Part shown: positions 24,648 to 32,117 of the stretch, piece by piece
Position numbering within the stretch: position 1 is the stretch's first letter
Layout of the letters: each line of letters starts with the position of its first letter
Assembly (NCBI GenBank): GCA_014649355.1
Contig: BMSW01000012.1
Span: forward strand, 1-64,000
Length of the DNA: 64,000 nucleotides
From: Streptomyces althioticus
Lineage (GTDB): Bacteria > Actinomycetota > Actinomycetes > Streptomycetales > Streptomycetaceae
Reading direction: 5' to 3'
Notes under the pieces: model-generated
Databases searched by the model: none
What the model saw: the letters and a program-made list of their open reading frames with translations, nothing else
What the model was told of the DNA's origin: nothing
Position numbers and translations under genes: made by a program

Positions 24648-25700
24648 GTGCTCGACCTGCCACCTCTCGCGCGCTTCGGTGACCGCGTCGCCACCGGCCT
24701 CGCCGACGTCACCGACGACCCCGCCGCCCTGGACTCCTCGGGCTTCTGGGCCGTCGCCGCCGACTTCGAGGGGCGCCTGACCTGCGCCCGGTTCCGGGAC
24801 GTCCGCACCGAACCCGTGCCGCCGCCCGCCTCGGGCGCCTGGCGGGGGCCGGCGGCCGGCGACTGGACGTCCTCCCTCGACCGCGCCGCGTACACGGCCG
24901 GCGTGCGCCGCATCCGCGAGCACATAGCGGCGGGCGACGTCTACCAGGCCAACCTCTGCCGCGTCCTGTCCGCGCCGGTGGACCCGGACGCCGACGTGGA
25001 CGCCCTCACCGCCCTGCTGGCCCGAGGCAATCCGGCACCCTACGCAGGAACGATTCGGCTGCCGCGGCACGGCGTGGAGATCGCCACCGCCTCGCCCGAG
25101 CTGTTCCTCCGCCGGGACGGCCGGGCCGTCGAGTCGGGCCCGATCAAGGGCACCGGCCGCACCGAGGCGGACCTGCTCGAGAAGGACTACGCCGAGAACG
25201 TCATGATCGTCGACCTGGTCCGCAACGACGTCGGACAGGTCTGCGCCACCGGCACCGTCACCGTCCCCGACCTCTGCGCCGTCGAGAAGCACCCGGGCCT
25301 CGTCCACCTCGTCTCCACGGTCCGCGGCGAGCTGCGCGAGGGCGAGGGCTGGCCCGGGCTGCTGCGCGCCGCCTTCCCGCCCGGCTCCGTCACCGGGGCC
25401 CCCAAGTCCAGTGCGCTGCGGATCATCGACGCCCTGGAGACCGCCCCGCGCGGCCCCTACTGCGGCGGGATCGGCTGGGTCGACGCCGACCGCCGCACCG
25501 GCGTGCTCGCCGTCGGCATCCGGACCTTCTGGATCGACCGGGACTCCGGCGGCGCGGCCGTGCTGCGGTTCGGCACCGGCGCCGGCATCACCTGGGGCTC
25601 CGACCCCGAGGGGGAGTGGCGGGAGACCGAACTGAAGGCTTCCCGGCTGCTCGCGGTAGCGTCGGGGACGTACCAGGTGAGCGAAAGGATCCAGCCGTGA
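24648..25700 (+). CDS. Chorismate-binding enzyme (PabB-like aminodeoxychorismate synthase component I)
   Basis: A 350-residue protein covering the catalytic half of the anthranilate/PabB family. It carries the chorismate-site motifs VESGPIKGTGRT, DLVRNDVGQVC, VHLVSTVRGEL and PGSVTGAPK, with GIGW and ITWGSDPEGEWRETELKA at the end. The N-terminal tryptophan-binding part is reduced, so it is shorter than full PabB (about 450). The GTG stop-start overlap with the next gene, a class IV aminotransferase, is the pabB-pabC arrangement. It probably makes 4-amino-4-deoxychorismate for folate or a specialised product; no glutaminase gene is adjacent. Confidence 0.83.
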   Translation: MLDLPPLARFGDRVATGLADVTDDPAALDSSGFWAVAADFEGRLTCARFRDVRTEPVPPPASGAWRGPAAGDWTSSLDRAAYTAGVRRIREHIAAGDVYQANLCRVLSAPVDPDADVDALTALLARGNPAPYAGTIRLPRHGVEIATASPELFLRRDGRAVESGPIKGTGRTEADLLEKDYAENVMIVDLVRNDVGQVCATGTVTVPDLCAVEKHPGLVHLVSTVRGELREGEGWPGLLRAAFPPGSVTGAPKSSALRIIDALETAPRGPYCGGIGWVDADRRTGVLAVGIRTFWIDRDSGGAAVLRFGTGAGITWGSDPEGEWRETELKASRLLAVASGTYQVSERIQP

Positions 25701-26518
25701 AGATCTGGCTCGACGGCGCGCTGCGGGACTCCGAGTCCGCCCGCGTCTCCGTCTTCGACCACGGACTGACCGTGGGCGACGGCATCTTCGAGACCGTGAA
25801 GGCCGTGGACGGCCGGCCGTTCGCCCTCACCCGGCATCTCGACCGGCTGACCCTCTCCGCCCGGGGTCTCGGCCTGCCCGACCCCGACCTCGACGAGGTC
25901 CGCCGCGCCTGTGCCGCCGTCCTCGAGGCCAATCCCGTGCCGCTCGGCCGGCTCCGCCTCACTTACACCGGCGGACACGGCCCCCTCGGTTCCGACCGCG
26001 GCGACAAGGGCCCGACCCTCGTCGTCGCCCTCGGCGAGACCACCCGCCGCCCGGACACCACGGCCGTCGTCACCGTGCCCTGGACCCGCAACGAGCGCGG
26101 CGCCCTCACCGGCCTGAAGACCACCTCGTACGCCGAGAACGTCGTCGCGCTCGCCCGCGCGCACGAACACGGGGCCACCGAGGCGCTGTTCGGCAACACC
26201 GTCGGACAGCTCTGCGAGGGCACGGGCTCGAACGTCTTCGTCGTCCTCGGCGGCGAGATCCACACCCCGCCGCTCCACTCCGGCTGCCTCGCGGGCATCA
26301 CCCGCCACCTGGTCGCCGAGTGGACCGGGGCCAAGGAGACCGACCTGCCGCTGGACGTGCTGCGCGAGGCCGACGAGATCTTCCTCACCTCCACCCTGCG
26401 CGACGTGCAGGCCGTTCACCGCGTGGACGACCGTGAACTGTCCGCCGCGCCCGGCCCGGTGACGGCCAAGGCCATGCGGATCTTCGACGAGCGGTCCGCG
26501 GCGGACATCGACCCGTGA
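25697..26518 (+). CDS. Class IV aminotransferase (PabC-like aminodeoxychorismate lyase)
   Basis: A 273-residue PLP enzyme of fold type IV. It starts KIWLDGALRDSESARVSVFDHGLTVGDGIFET, the class signature. The PLP Lys is in GLKTTSYAENV near residue 141, and the phosphate-site region is LCEGTGSNVFVV near 177-188. Either 4-amino-4-deoxychorismate lyase or a branched-chain/D-amino-acid aminotransferase would fit by motifs. The coupled PabB-like partner (GTGA overlap) favours the lyase, which yields p-aminobenzoate. Confidence 0.82.
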   Translation: MKIWLDGALRDSESARVSVFDHGLTVGDGIFETVKAVDGRPFALTRHLDRLTLSARGLGLPDPDLDEVRRACAAVLEANPVPLGRLRLTYTGGHGPLGSDRGDKGPTLVVALGETTRRPDTTAVVTVPWTRNERGALTGLKTTSYAENVVALARAHEHGATEALFGNTVGQLCEGTGSNVFVVLGGEIHTPPLHSGCLAGITRHLVAEWTGAKETDLPLDVLREADEIFLTSTLRDVQAVHRVDDRELSAAPGPVTAKAMRIFDERSAADIDP

Positions 26519-26570
26519 GGGGCCGGAAAACCGGCTGAGGCCGGGGTCGCGGCGGGGTAGAACTCCGGTG

Positions 26571-27395
26571 ATGACCACCACCCTGCGGCCGACCGAGCCG
26601 CTCCAGCGGAACCCCGACGGGACGCGTTCGCGTCACTTCCACGTCTGCGTGAACAGCCGTCCCGTGGGGGAGGTGCGCCTCGGCACGGACCCCGTCTTCG
26701 GTGACGCCGTGGCCCGGATCGTCAGCCTGCGCATCGACGAACCCGACCGCCGGCGCGGCCGGGGCACGGTGGCCGCCCTCGCGGCGGAGGAGGTGGCCCG
26801 CGGCTGGGGCTGCCGCCGCATCGAGGTCACGGTCCCCGCCGACCCGGGCACCCCCCTCTCCCTCGCCACGGCGCTCGGCTACGTCGTGCGCAACCGGAAC
26901 ATGGAGAAGCCCCTGGGCGACAGCCCGCCCGCCCTGCCGGACGGCACCCGCGCACGGCCCATGACCGAGGACGAGTACGTCACCTGGCAGGCCGAGAGCT
27001 CCGCGGACTACGCGCGCGAGTGGGCGCGGCGCGGGGTTCCAGAGGCGGAGGCGCGCGCCAAGGCCGCCGCGGACCAGGCGGCGCTGCTGCCCGACGGCCT
27101 CGCCACGGAGGACATGGTCCTCAGCGTCCTCGAACACGAGGGCGCCGCGGTCGGCACGCTCTGGCTCGCGGTGCGCGGGGAGCGCGCGTACGTCTTCGAC
27201 GTGGAGACCCGCCCGGCACACCGCGGCCGGGGGCACGGCCGCAGCCTCATGCTGCTCGCCGAGGCCCAGGCCGCCGCCGCGGGCAACCGCACCATCGGAC
27301 TCAACGTGTTCGCGGGCAACACCCCGGCCGAGCGGCTCTACGACTCGCTCGGCTACACCACGACCCGCTACTCGCTGTACAAGCCGCTGGTGTAG
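26571..27395 (+). CDS. Two-domain GNAT acetyltransferase
   Basis: A 274-residue protein with two GNAT units. The N-terminal one has RIDEPDRRRGRGTVAALAAEE near residues 55-75. The C-terminal one is better conserved (VFDVETRPAHRGRGHGRSLMLLAE near 205-228, then NVFAGNTPAERLYDSLGYTTTRY). The N-terminal unit may be degenerate. An in-frame GTG sits directly before the chosen ATG. Substrate unknown; convergent with the DsbA-like gene with only 31 bases between. Confidence 0.8.
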   Translation: MTTTLRPTEPLQRNPDGTRSRHFHVCVNSRPVGEVRLGTDPVFGDAVARIVSLRIDEPDRRRGRGTVAALAAEEVARGWGCRRIEVTVPADPGTPLSLATALGYVVRNRNMEKPLGDSPPALPDGTRARPMTEDEYVTWQAESSADYAREWARRGVPEAEARAKAAADQAALLPDGLATEDMVLSVLEHEGAAVGTLWLAVRGERAYVFDVETRPAHRGRGHGRSLMLLAEAQAAAAGNRTIGLNVFAGNTPAERLYDSLGYTTTRYSLYKPLV

Positions 27396-27426
27396 CCGCC
27401 GGGGGAGGACGGGCGGACGGGCGGGG

Positions 27427-27951
27427 TCAGGCGTCCTGCCCGGCCAGCAGCCGGTCCGTGATCTCCTCGATCCGCTCGCGCAGGCCCTCCTGGCTCTTGC
27501 CGCCGTCGAGCCGCTCCCCGCCGATGACGTACGTCGGCGTCCCGGTCACCCCGATCGCCTTGCCCTCGGCCTGGTCGGCGTCGACCACCAGGATGTGCCG
27601 CCCGTCGATCAGGGCGGTGTCGACCTCCTCGGCGTCGAGACCCAGCTCGCGGGCGACGTCGACCAGGACCGCCTCGCCCCGGCGCTCCAGCTCCTCGACC
27701 CGGCCCAGCACGGCCTCCGCGTACTCCCAGCCCCGGCCCTGCTCCCACGCCTCCTCGGCGGCCTGGGCCGCGGCGAAGGCGTGCTTGTGCTTCTCCAGCG
27801 GGAAGTGCCGCAGCCGGACGTCCAGCCGGTCGCCGTACCGGGCCCGCAGGGCGCGGAGGTCGTCCAGGGCGGTCCGGCAGTCGGAACACTGCAGCTCGCA
27901 CCACACGTCGAGGACGGGGGCGGCGGGACGGGCGGGGGAGGAGTCACTCAT
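27427..27951 (-). CDS. DsbA-family thioredoxin-fold protein, cytoplasmic
   Basis: A 174-residue protein with a DsbA-like fold: a CxxC redox centre in WCELQCSDCRTALDDL near residues 17-32, a helical insertion (HAFAAAQAAEEAWEQGRGWEYAEAVLG) and the cis-Pro segment GVTGTPTYVIGG near 138-149. There is no signal peptide, so it acts in the cytoplasm, perhaps as a FrnE/2-hydroxychromene-isomerase-like oxidoreductase. A third Cys lies four residues before the CxxC. The start ATG 27951 has GGAGGAG in the 5' flank; the longer upstream frame is rejected. Confidence 0.82.
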   Translation of the reverse strand: MSDSSPARPAAPVLDVWCELQCSDCRTALDDLRALRARYGDRLDVRLRHFPLEKHKHAFAAAQAAEEAWEQGRGWEYAEAVLGRVEELERRGEAVLVDVARELGLDAEEVDTALIDGRHILVVDADQAEGKAIGVTGTPTYVIGGERLDGGKSQEGLRERIEEITDRLLAGQDA

Positions 27952-28178
27952 GGCCGACAGTCTTCCAGCCACGCCCCGGCACCACCCAATCCGGCCCCCG
28001 ACCGGAGTCCTCACTCCCACCAGGTGCACGCCCACCGGCACCTGCGGAGGAGCGCGGACCCGGAGATGTCCCTGATGTCCGCCCCGGGCATGGCCGCTCG
28101 GGGCCCGGCGGGTGCAGGATGGAAGGGACGGAGTCGCACCCCGTCGTGACCGCACGCACGCTGCCCTGGAGGACCGGG

Positions 28179-28631
28179 ATGATTGCCGAGACCGTCTGCT
28201 CCGCCGTCGCCGCGGCAGGCCTGGGCATCGCGGTGGTCACGGCCTACCGCAAGCGCTACCTGACGGCGACCCGCATCGCCGCGTACGCGCTGGTGCCGCT
28301 CGGCCTGGTGATGGCCGGCGTCGTCGAGTGGCTCGCGGACACCGCGTTCAGCCCGGTCGCCTGGGCGGGCTTCGGCGTACTGGGCCTGTCCTGGCTGATG
28401 TTCGCCACGACCCGCACGGTGGAGCGCCGGCGCGGCGGTACCCGCAAGGAACGCAGGGCGGCGGCACGGGAGGCGTCCGCCCCCGCCGCCACGTCACCCG
28501 GCGCCTCCGCGCCCGCCCTCGGACAGACGTCCACCGGCGGGCGGAGCCCCGCGCCCCGGCAGAAGCCCGCCGCACAGGGGGACGACGACTTCAGCGACAT
28601 CGAGGCCATTCTCAAGAAGCACGGCATCTGA
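28179..28631 (+). CDS. Membrane protein with cytoplasmic acidic/disordered tail
   Basis: A 150-residue protein from ATG 28179, with GGAGG six bases upstream. Three hydrophobic helices (residues about 5-20, 33-52 and 58-77) are followed by a basic patch (TVERRRGGTRKERRAAAR), a Pro/Ala/Ser linker and the acidic-amphipathic end DDDFSDIEAILKKHGI, which resembles a docking peptide. It is divergent from the DsbA-like gene. No family recognised, but codon use and the ribosome-binding site support it. Confidence 0.75.
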   Translation: MIAETVCSAVAAAGLGIAVVTAYRKRYLTATRIAAYALVPLGLVMAGVVEWLADTAFSPVAWAGFGVLGLSWLMFATTRTVERRRGGTRKERRAAAREASAPAATSPGASAPALGQTSTGGRSPAPRQKPAAQGDDDFSDIEAILKKHGI

Positions 28632-28780
28632 CCACCCGGGACCACATGCGTCACAGGGCGTCCCGGACCGCGCGGAAGTGATCACACCCTGACCGGTAGA
28701 CCGCGCTTTCGGTGTGCGCGGATGCTTTCCACGAGTGTTGATCGCGTCCGGCCCGTCCGATGCGTCATCATCGCGGCGAG

Positions 28781-28933
28781 ATGCTGGACACGACACAGAG
28801 CGATGCCGCGCCGCAGCAGGACGAGCCGCGCGGATGCCTCTTCGCCCTATCCCAGCCACCGCTGATGATCTTCCTTGCGGTGATCGGGTGTCTGCTGCTC
28901 ACGGCCGCCCTGCACGACCTGCTGTGGCTGTGA
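28781..28933 (+). CDS. Small membrane protein (50 aa), unknown
   Basis: A 50-codon gene from ATG 28781 to TGA 28931-28933. A polar acidic N-terminus (TTQSDAAPQQDEPRG) is followed by one hydrophobic helix (LMIFLAVIGCLLLTAALHDL). Third codon positions are strongly GC-biased and the stop is well placed, which supports coding. The only upstream purines are GCGGCGAG, a weak ribosome-binding site. No family recognised. Confidence 0.55.
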   Translation: MLDTTQSDAAPQQDEPRGCLFALSQPPLMIFLAVIGCLLLTAALHDLLWL

Positions 28934-29015
28934 TCCGTACCCGCGGTTCCCGGCGTCACCCGTCGGGACCGCGTCGGCGGCATCTCCCGTCACTCCCCGT
29001 GGCGGGCGGGCCGGA

Positions 29016-29576
29016 TCAGCCCGCCGCTTCCTTGCGGCGCGCCCGGTAGGCGGCGACGTGCAGCCGGTTGCCGCAGGTGCGGCTGTCGCAGTAGCGGCGC
29101 GAGCGGTTGCGGGACAGGTCCACGAAGGCGTGCCGGCAGTCCGGGGCCTCGCAGCGGCGCAGACGCTCCTGCTCGCCGGCGACCACGAAGAACGCCAGCG
29201 CCATCCCGCAGTCGGCGGCCAGGTGGTCGGCCACGGAGGCGCCGGGGGCGAAGTAGTGCACGTGCCAGTCGTAGCCGTCGTGGTCGGTGAGCCGGGGCGT
29301 GGTGCCGGCGGCCGCGATCAGCTCGTTGATCATCGTGGCGGCGCTGCGGGCGTCGGGAGCGGCGAACACCGCGGCGAACCGGGCGCGGATCTTGCGCACC
29401 GCGGCCAGGTCGAACTCGGTGAGCACCCCGACCTCGCTGACCTCGTGGTCCCGTACGAACGCCTCGAGGGCGGGGACGTCCGCCAGTCCGTCCGGAGTCG
29501 TGTCGTCCTCCGGTGCGGTGTTCACCAGATCCACCACGGTGTCCAGCGCGCACCGGGTGTCATGGGTGATCAGCAC
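29016..29576 (-). CDS. CGNR zinc-finger protein (probable transcriptional regulator)
   Basis: A 186-residue member of the ABATE/CGNR family. The N-terminal part is a helical ABATE-like ligand domain, with THDTRCALDTVVDLVNT at the start. The C-terminal zinc finger has RRCEAPDCRHAFVD, then RRYCDSRTCGNRLHVAAYRARRK, where four Cys bind zinc and CGNR names the family. The GTG at 29576 has AGGGAG six bases upstream; the upstream ATG of the longer frame lies in low-complexity DNA. The family is thought to act as stress-related transcription regulators. Its 5' flank abuts the 100-bp tandem repeat array. Confidence 0.85.
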   Translation of the reverse strand: MLITHDTRCALDTVVDLVNTAPEDDTTPDGLADVPALEAFVRDHEVSEVGVLTEFDLAAVRKIRARFAAVFAAPDARSAATMINELIAAAGTTPRLTDHDGYDWHVHYFAPGASVADHLAADCGMALAFFVVAGEQERLRRCEAPDCRHAFVDLSRNRSRRYCDSRTCGNRLHVAAYRARRKEAAG

Positions 29577-29770
29577 GATTCGCTCCCTGGCCTGGGGGTC
29601 GGGCGGGCGCCCGCCGATGCTGGCCGATGGTAGTGGCTCCGCGCCACCCAGCACCTCCCCGCTCCGCACACGGCTTCGATTCCAACGCGGAAGGCACACC
29701 AGGGGTTCCCACCCCCAGGAACGACGCCGAAAGGGGCAGAAAGCTGCGCGACCGGCCCCCGACGACGCTC

Positions 29771-30310
29771 AAGGGGCGCGGGGAACTGCGCGCCCAGCCC
29801 CCGACAACCCGCACTCGCGGCCGAACCCCGACCCCCGGCCGCCAGGCGCCTTCGCCCGCACGCACACCCAAAGGGGCGCGGGGAACTGCGCGCCCAGCCC
29901 CCGACAACCCGCACTCGCGGCCGAACCCCGACCCCCGGCCGCCAGGCGCCTACGCTCGCGCTCACCCCCCCCAAGGGGCGCGGGGAACTGCGCGCCCAGC
30001 CCCCGACAACCCGCACTCGCGGCCGAACCCCGACCCCCGGCCGCCAGGCGCCTACGCCCGCACGCACACCCAAAGGGGCGCGGGGAACTGCGCGCCAAGC
30101 CCTCGACAACCCGCACTGGCGGCCCAACCCCGTCTCCCCGCCGCCAGGCGCCTACGCCCGCACGCACACCCAAAGGGGCGCGGGGAACTGCGCGCCCAGC
30201 CCCCGACAACCCGCACTCGCGGCCCAACCCCGACCCCCGGCCGCCAGGCGCCTACGCCCGCACGCACACCCAAAGGGGCGCGGGGAACTGCGCAACCAGC
30301 CCCTACGAAC
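29771..30310 (+). repeat. Six-unit tandem array of about 100 bp built on the dispersed hairpin repeat
   Basis: Units begin AAGGGGCGCGGGG at 29771, 29871, 29973, 30073, 30173 and 30273 (spacings 100, 102, 100, 100, 100). Each has the core, then CCCAGCCCCCGACAACCCGC, and a conserved tail with CCGCCAGGCGCCTACGC and CGCACGCACACCCAA. The sixth unit decays after about 35 bases. Near-identity over the full 100 bp indicates recent tandem duplication. The flank 29577-29770 and the stretch 30311-30493 are non-coding; long frames here are by-products of the period and GC content. Confidence 0.93.
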
Positions 30311-30381
30311 CGCACCCGCCGACGAATCCAAGCCGCCCACCCCCTGGACGCACCCGCCCGACACCCCACGCACACCGGCGC

Positions 30382-30410
30382 CGACCCACGGCAAAAACCC
30401 CGTGGCGTCG
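30382..30410 (-). terminator. Possible terminator of ssgB
   Basis: An imperfect hairpin, CGACCCACGG with CCGTGGCGTCG and one bulge, whose loop reads as GGGGTTTTTG on the minus strand. It lies about 85 bases past the ssgB stop. The distance and bulge make this tentative. Confidence 0.4.
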
Positions 30411-30493
30411 ACGCCGATGCACCTGCATCCAACTGGTCCAGGCCCGCGCCGTCACCCCGAGTCGACGGCGCCGGGCGGCTTCGAGGCGGCGCG

Positions 30494-30907
30494 CTAGCTC
30501 TCCGCCAGAATGTGCGAGAGCTCCTGATCGAGATCGAAGTGCCGGTGCTCCGTGCCGGGCGGCACGGCGGCGTCTGTGCGCTTCAGGAAGGACTCCAGAG
30601 CCCGCGCCGGGGCCTCGAGCAGGGCCTCGCCCTCCGGAGAGCTCAGGGCGATGCACACGACGCCCTGACCATGACTGCGCGACGGCCAGACGCGGACGTC
30701 GCCGGTGCCCGTGGGGCGGTGAAGTCCCTCGGCGAGGAGGTCGCGGGCGAACACCCACTCGACGGTTTCCTCGGCTCCGGTGTGGAAGGTGGCGTGCACG
30801 GCGTAGGGGTCGGCCGTGTCGTACCGCAGGCCTGCGGGGACAGGCAGGGAGGACTCGCTCGACACAACGAGGCGCAGGTGCAGCTCGCAGCTGACCGTGG
30901 TGTTCAT
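30494..30907 (-). CDS. ssgB: Sporulation-specific cell division protein SsgB (SALP family)
   Basis: A 137-residue protein that I recognise as SsgB, the SALP that marks division sites and recruits FtsZ in sporulating aerial hyphae of streptomycetes. It begins NTTVSCELHLRLVV, carries DPYAVHATF and the WVFARDLL segment, and ends FDLDQELSHILAES. The length matches exactly; in-frame ATGs upstream are not used. In S. coelicolor ssgB is known to depend on the stress sigma factor SigH. It is divergent from the PGPGW-type gene. Its 3' flank is the tandem repeat array. Confidence 0.97.
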   Translation of the reverse strand: MNTTVSCELHLRLVVSSESSLPVPAGLRYDTADPYAVHATFHTGAEETVEWVFARDLLAEGLHRPTGTGDVRVWPSRSHGQGVVCIALSSPEGEALLEAPARALESFLKRTDAAVPPGTEHRHFDLDQELSHILAES

Positions 30908-30968
30908 AAGCGCCAGGGCCTTTCGCTCAGTGTGCGCTCGGGGATTCGCACGTCGGCGAAATCGACAT

Positions 30969-30992
30969 GCCACCTACGGTGCCGTTGTAAAC
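30969..30992 (-). promoter_or_regulatory. Candidate SigH-like promoter of ssgB
   Basis: On the minus strand GTTTAC (30992-30987) is followed after 12 bases by GGTGGC (30974-30969), with a GTTT-type -35 as expected for stress-sigma (SigH/SigB-like) promoters. It lies about 62 bases before the ssgB start. The literature link of ssgB to SigH motivated the search; the -10 match is only partial. Confidence 0.35.
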
Positions 30993-31098
30993 CCCTCTGA
31001 GTGTTTTGCGTGGGATTACGTAACTCTTCCGGCCGAGAGATCGTTCGCGCCCTGCGTCCATTCCGGTGATGTGTTTCGCTCCGGTAGTGTTGGGGTGC

Positions 31099-31557
31099 AT
31101 GAACACGGGGAGTAACGAGTCCGGCGAGGTCGTGACCGCGGCCCACGGGGTGACGGTGGAAGAGGGCGAACGTCGGGACGAGCGGGCGCTCGGGTCGAGG
31201 GCGCCCGAGTTCGTCAAGGCGCGGCGGGCGCTGCATCTGAGCTGGCAGGTGGGGGTCTTCGTCGTCGGGCTGGCCGTGGTGGTGGCCGGCGTGATCATGC
31301 TGCCGCTGCCCGGCCCGGGATGGGTCGTGATCTTCGGCGGCATGGCGATCTGGGCGACCGAGTTCGTCTGGGCCCAACTGGTGCTGCGCTGGACCAAGCG
31401 CAAGGTCACCGAGGCGGCCCAGCGGGCGCTGGACCCGAAGGTGCGCCGCCGCAACATCATCCTGACCTCGGTCGGCCTGGTGATCGTGGCCGCGCTGGCC
31501 GGCTTCTACCTGTGGAAGTTCGGTCTGCAGATGCCCTGGAAGATCAAGGACCAGTGA
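31099..31557 (+). CDS. PGPGW-type membrane protein (TIGR02611-like)
   Basis: A 152-residue membrane protein. A charged N-terminal region of about 45 residues is followed by two adjacent hydrophobic helices containing MLPLPGPGWVVIFGGMAIWATEF (the PGPGW motif), an amphipathic stretch (LVLRWTKRKVTEAAQRALDP), and a last helix (IILTSVGLVIVAALAGFYLW). The start ATG lies nine bases after TAGTGT, a good -10 box, so the message is probably leaderless. Function unknown; conserved in actinobacteria. Confidence 0.8.
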   Translation: MNTGSNESGEVVTAAHGVTVEEGERRDERALGSRAPEFVKARRALHLSWQVGVFVVGLAVVVAGVIMLPLPGPGWVVIFGGMAIWATEFVWAQLVLRWTKRKVTEAAQRALDPKVRRRNIILTSVGLVIVAALAGFYLWKFGLQMPWKIKDQ

Positions 31558-31577
31558 TCAAGGATCAGTGACCCGGG

Positions 31578-31616
31578 CCGGAGGGCGCGCTAGCTCCACG
31601 AGCTCCCGCCCTCCGG
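31578..31616 (+). terminator. Terminator after the PGPGW gene
   Basis: CCGGAGGGCG (31578-31587) pairs with 31607-31616. An inner stem AGCTC/GAGCT lies in the loop. It sits between the membrane-protein gene and the tRNA. Confidence 0.8.
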
Positions 31617-31678
31617 CGGTCACGGGGTCCGGTGGTCATGGGCACCCCCTGACATGGGGTAATGTTCTTCCTGCGCCC

Positions 31679-31750
31679 GGGCGATTAGCTCAGTGGGAGA
31701 GCGCTTCGTTCACACCGAAGAGGTCACTGGTTCGAACCCAGTATCGCCCA
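31679..31750 (+). tRNA. tRNA-Val (CAC), copy 1
   Basis: Acceptor GGGCGAT/ATCGCCC, anticodon CAC in loop TTCACAC, T-loop GGTTCGAACCC, discriminator A; CCA is not encoded. The mature sequence is identical to the gene at 39246-39317. A TAATGT box lies 14 bases upstream. Confidence 0.96.
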
Positions 31751-32024
31751 CCGGGATCAAGCGGCCCGGCTCACCAACAGTGAGCCGGGCCGCTTCGTCG
31801 TTCCCGGGACGGCCGGCCCCCGCCGCTCCCGGCCCCGTTCCGCTTCGCCCGCGCGTCACCCAACCGTGACCTGCCCCGCGCCCCGCAACGGCCACCCCCG
31901 TTCCGTTCGGCCGGTCGGCCGCGAGGTCGGGGACCTGCCGCTTTCCCTCCCGCCCCGGACGCGTCCCGGACGCGCCCACCGCCCGGTGCCCGCGAGGCCT
32001 CGCCATCAATTCCTGTCCGAATCA

Positions 32025-32084
32025 TTGACGCGCCCTTGGGCCCTCCGTACCTTGTGCCAGCAAGCGCTTACTTGAAACGATTCA
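32025..32084 (+). promoter_or_regulatory. Housekeeping-type promoter with two LacI-type operators
   Basis: TTGACG (32025-32030), a 17-base spacer and TACCTT (32048-32053) form a near-consensus housekeeping promoter. Immediately after it, over the expected start of transcription, are two palindromes with central CG. One is AAGCGCTT (32062-32069). The other is TGAAACGATTCA (32073-32084), which has one mismatched pair. This is the usual layout for repression of a sugar operon by a LacI-family protein. No LacI gene lies in the window. Confidence 0.75.
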
Positions 32085-32117
32085 TGAGGCGGCCGGGACC
32101 GTCGCGGGGAGGCTCGT

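Noticed and set aside
29771..30310. CRISPR array
   Set aside because: The units are continuous near-identical 100-bp repeats without unique spacers, and no cas genes are near.
29560..30894. Several 100-500-codon frames across the 100-bp tandem array
   Set aside because: They repeat the same Pro/Arg/Ala peptide with the array period and result from stop-free GC-rich repeats, not from a gene.
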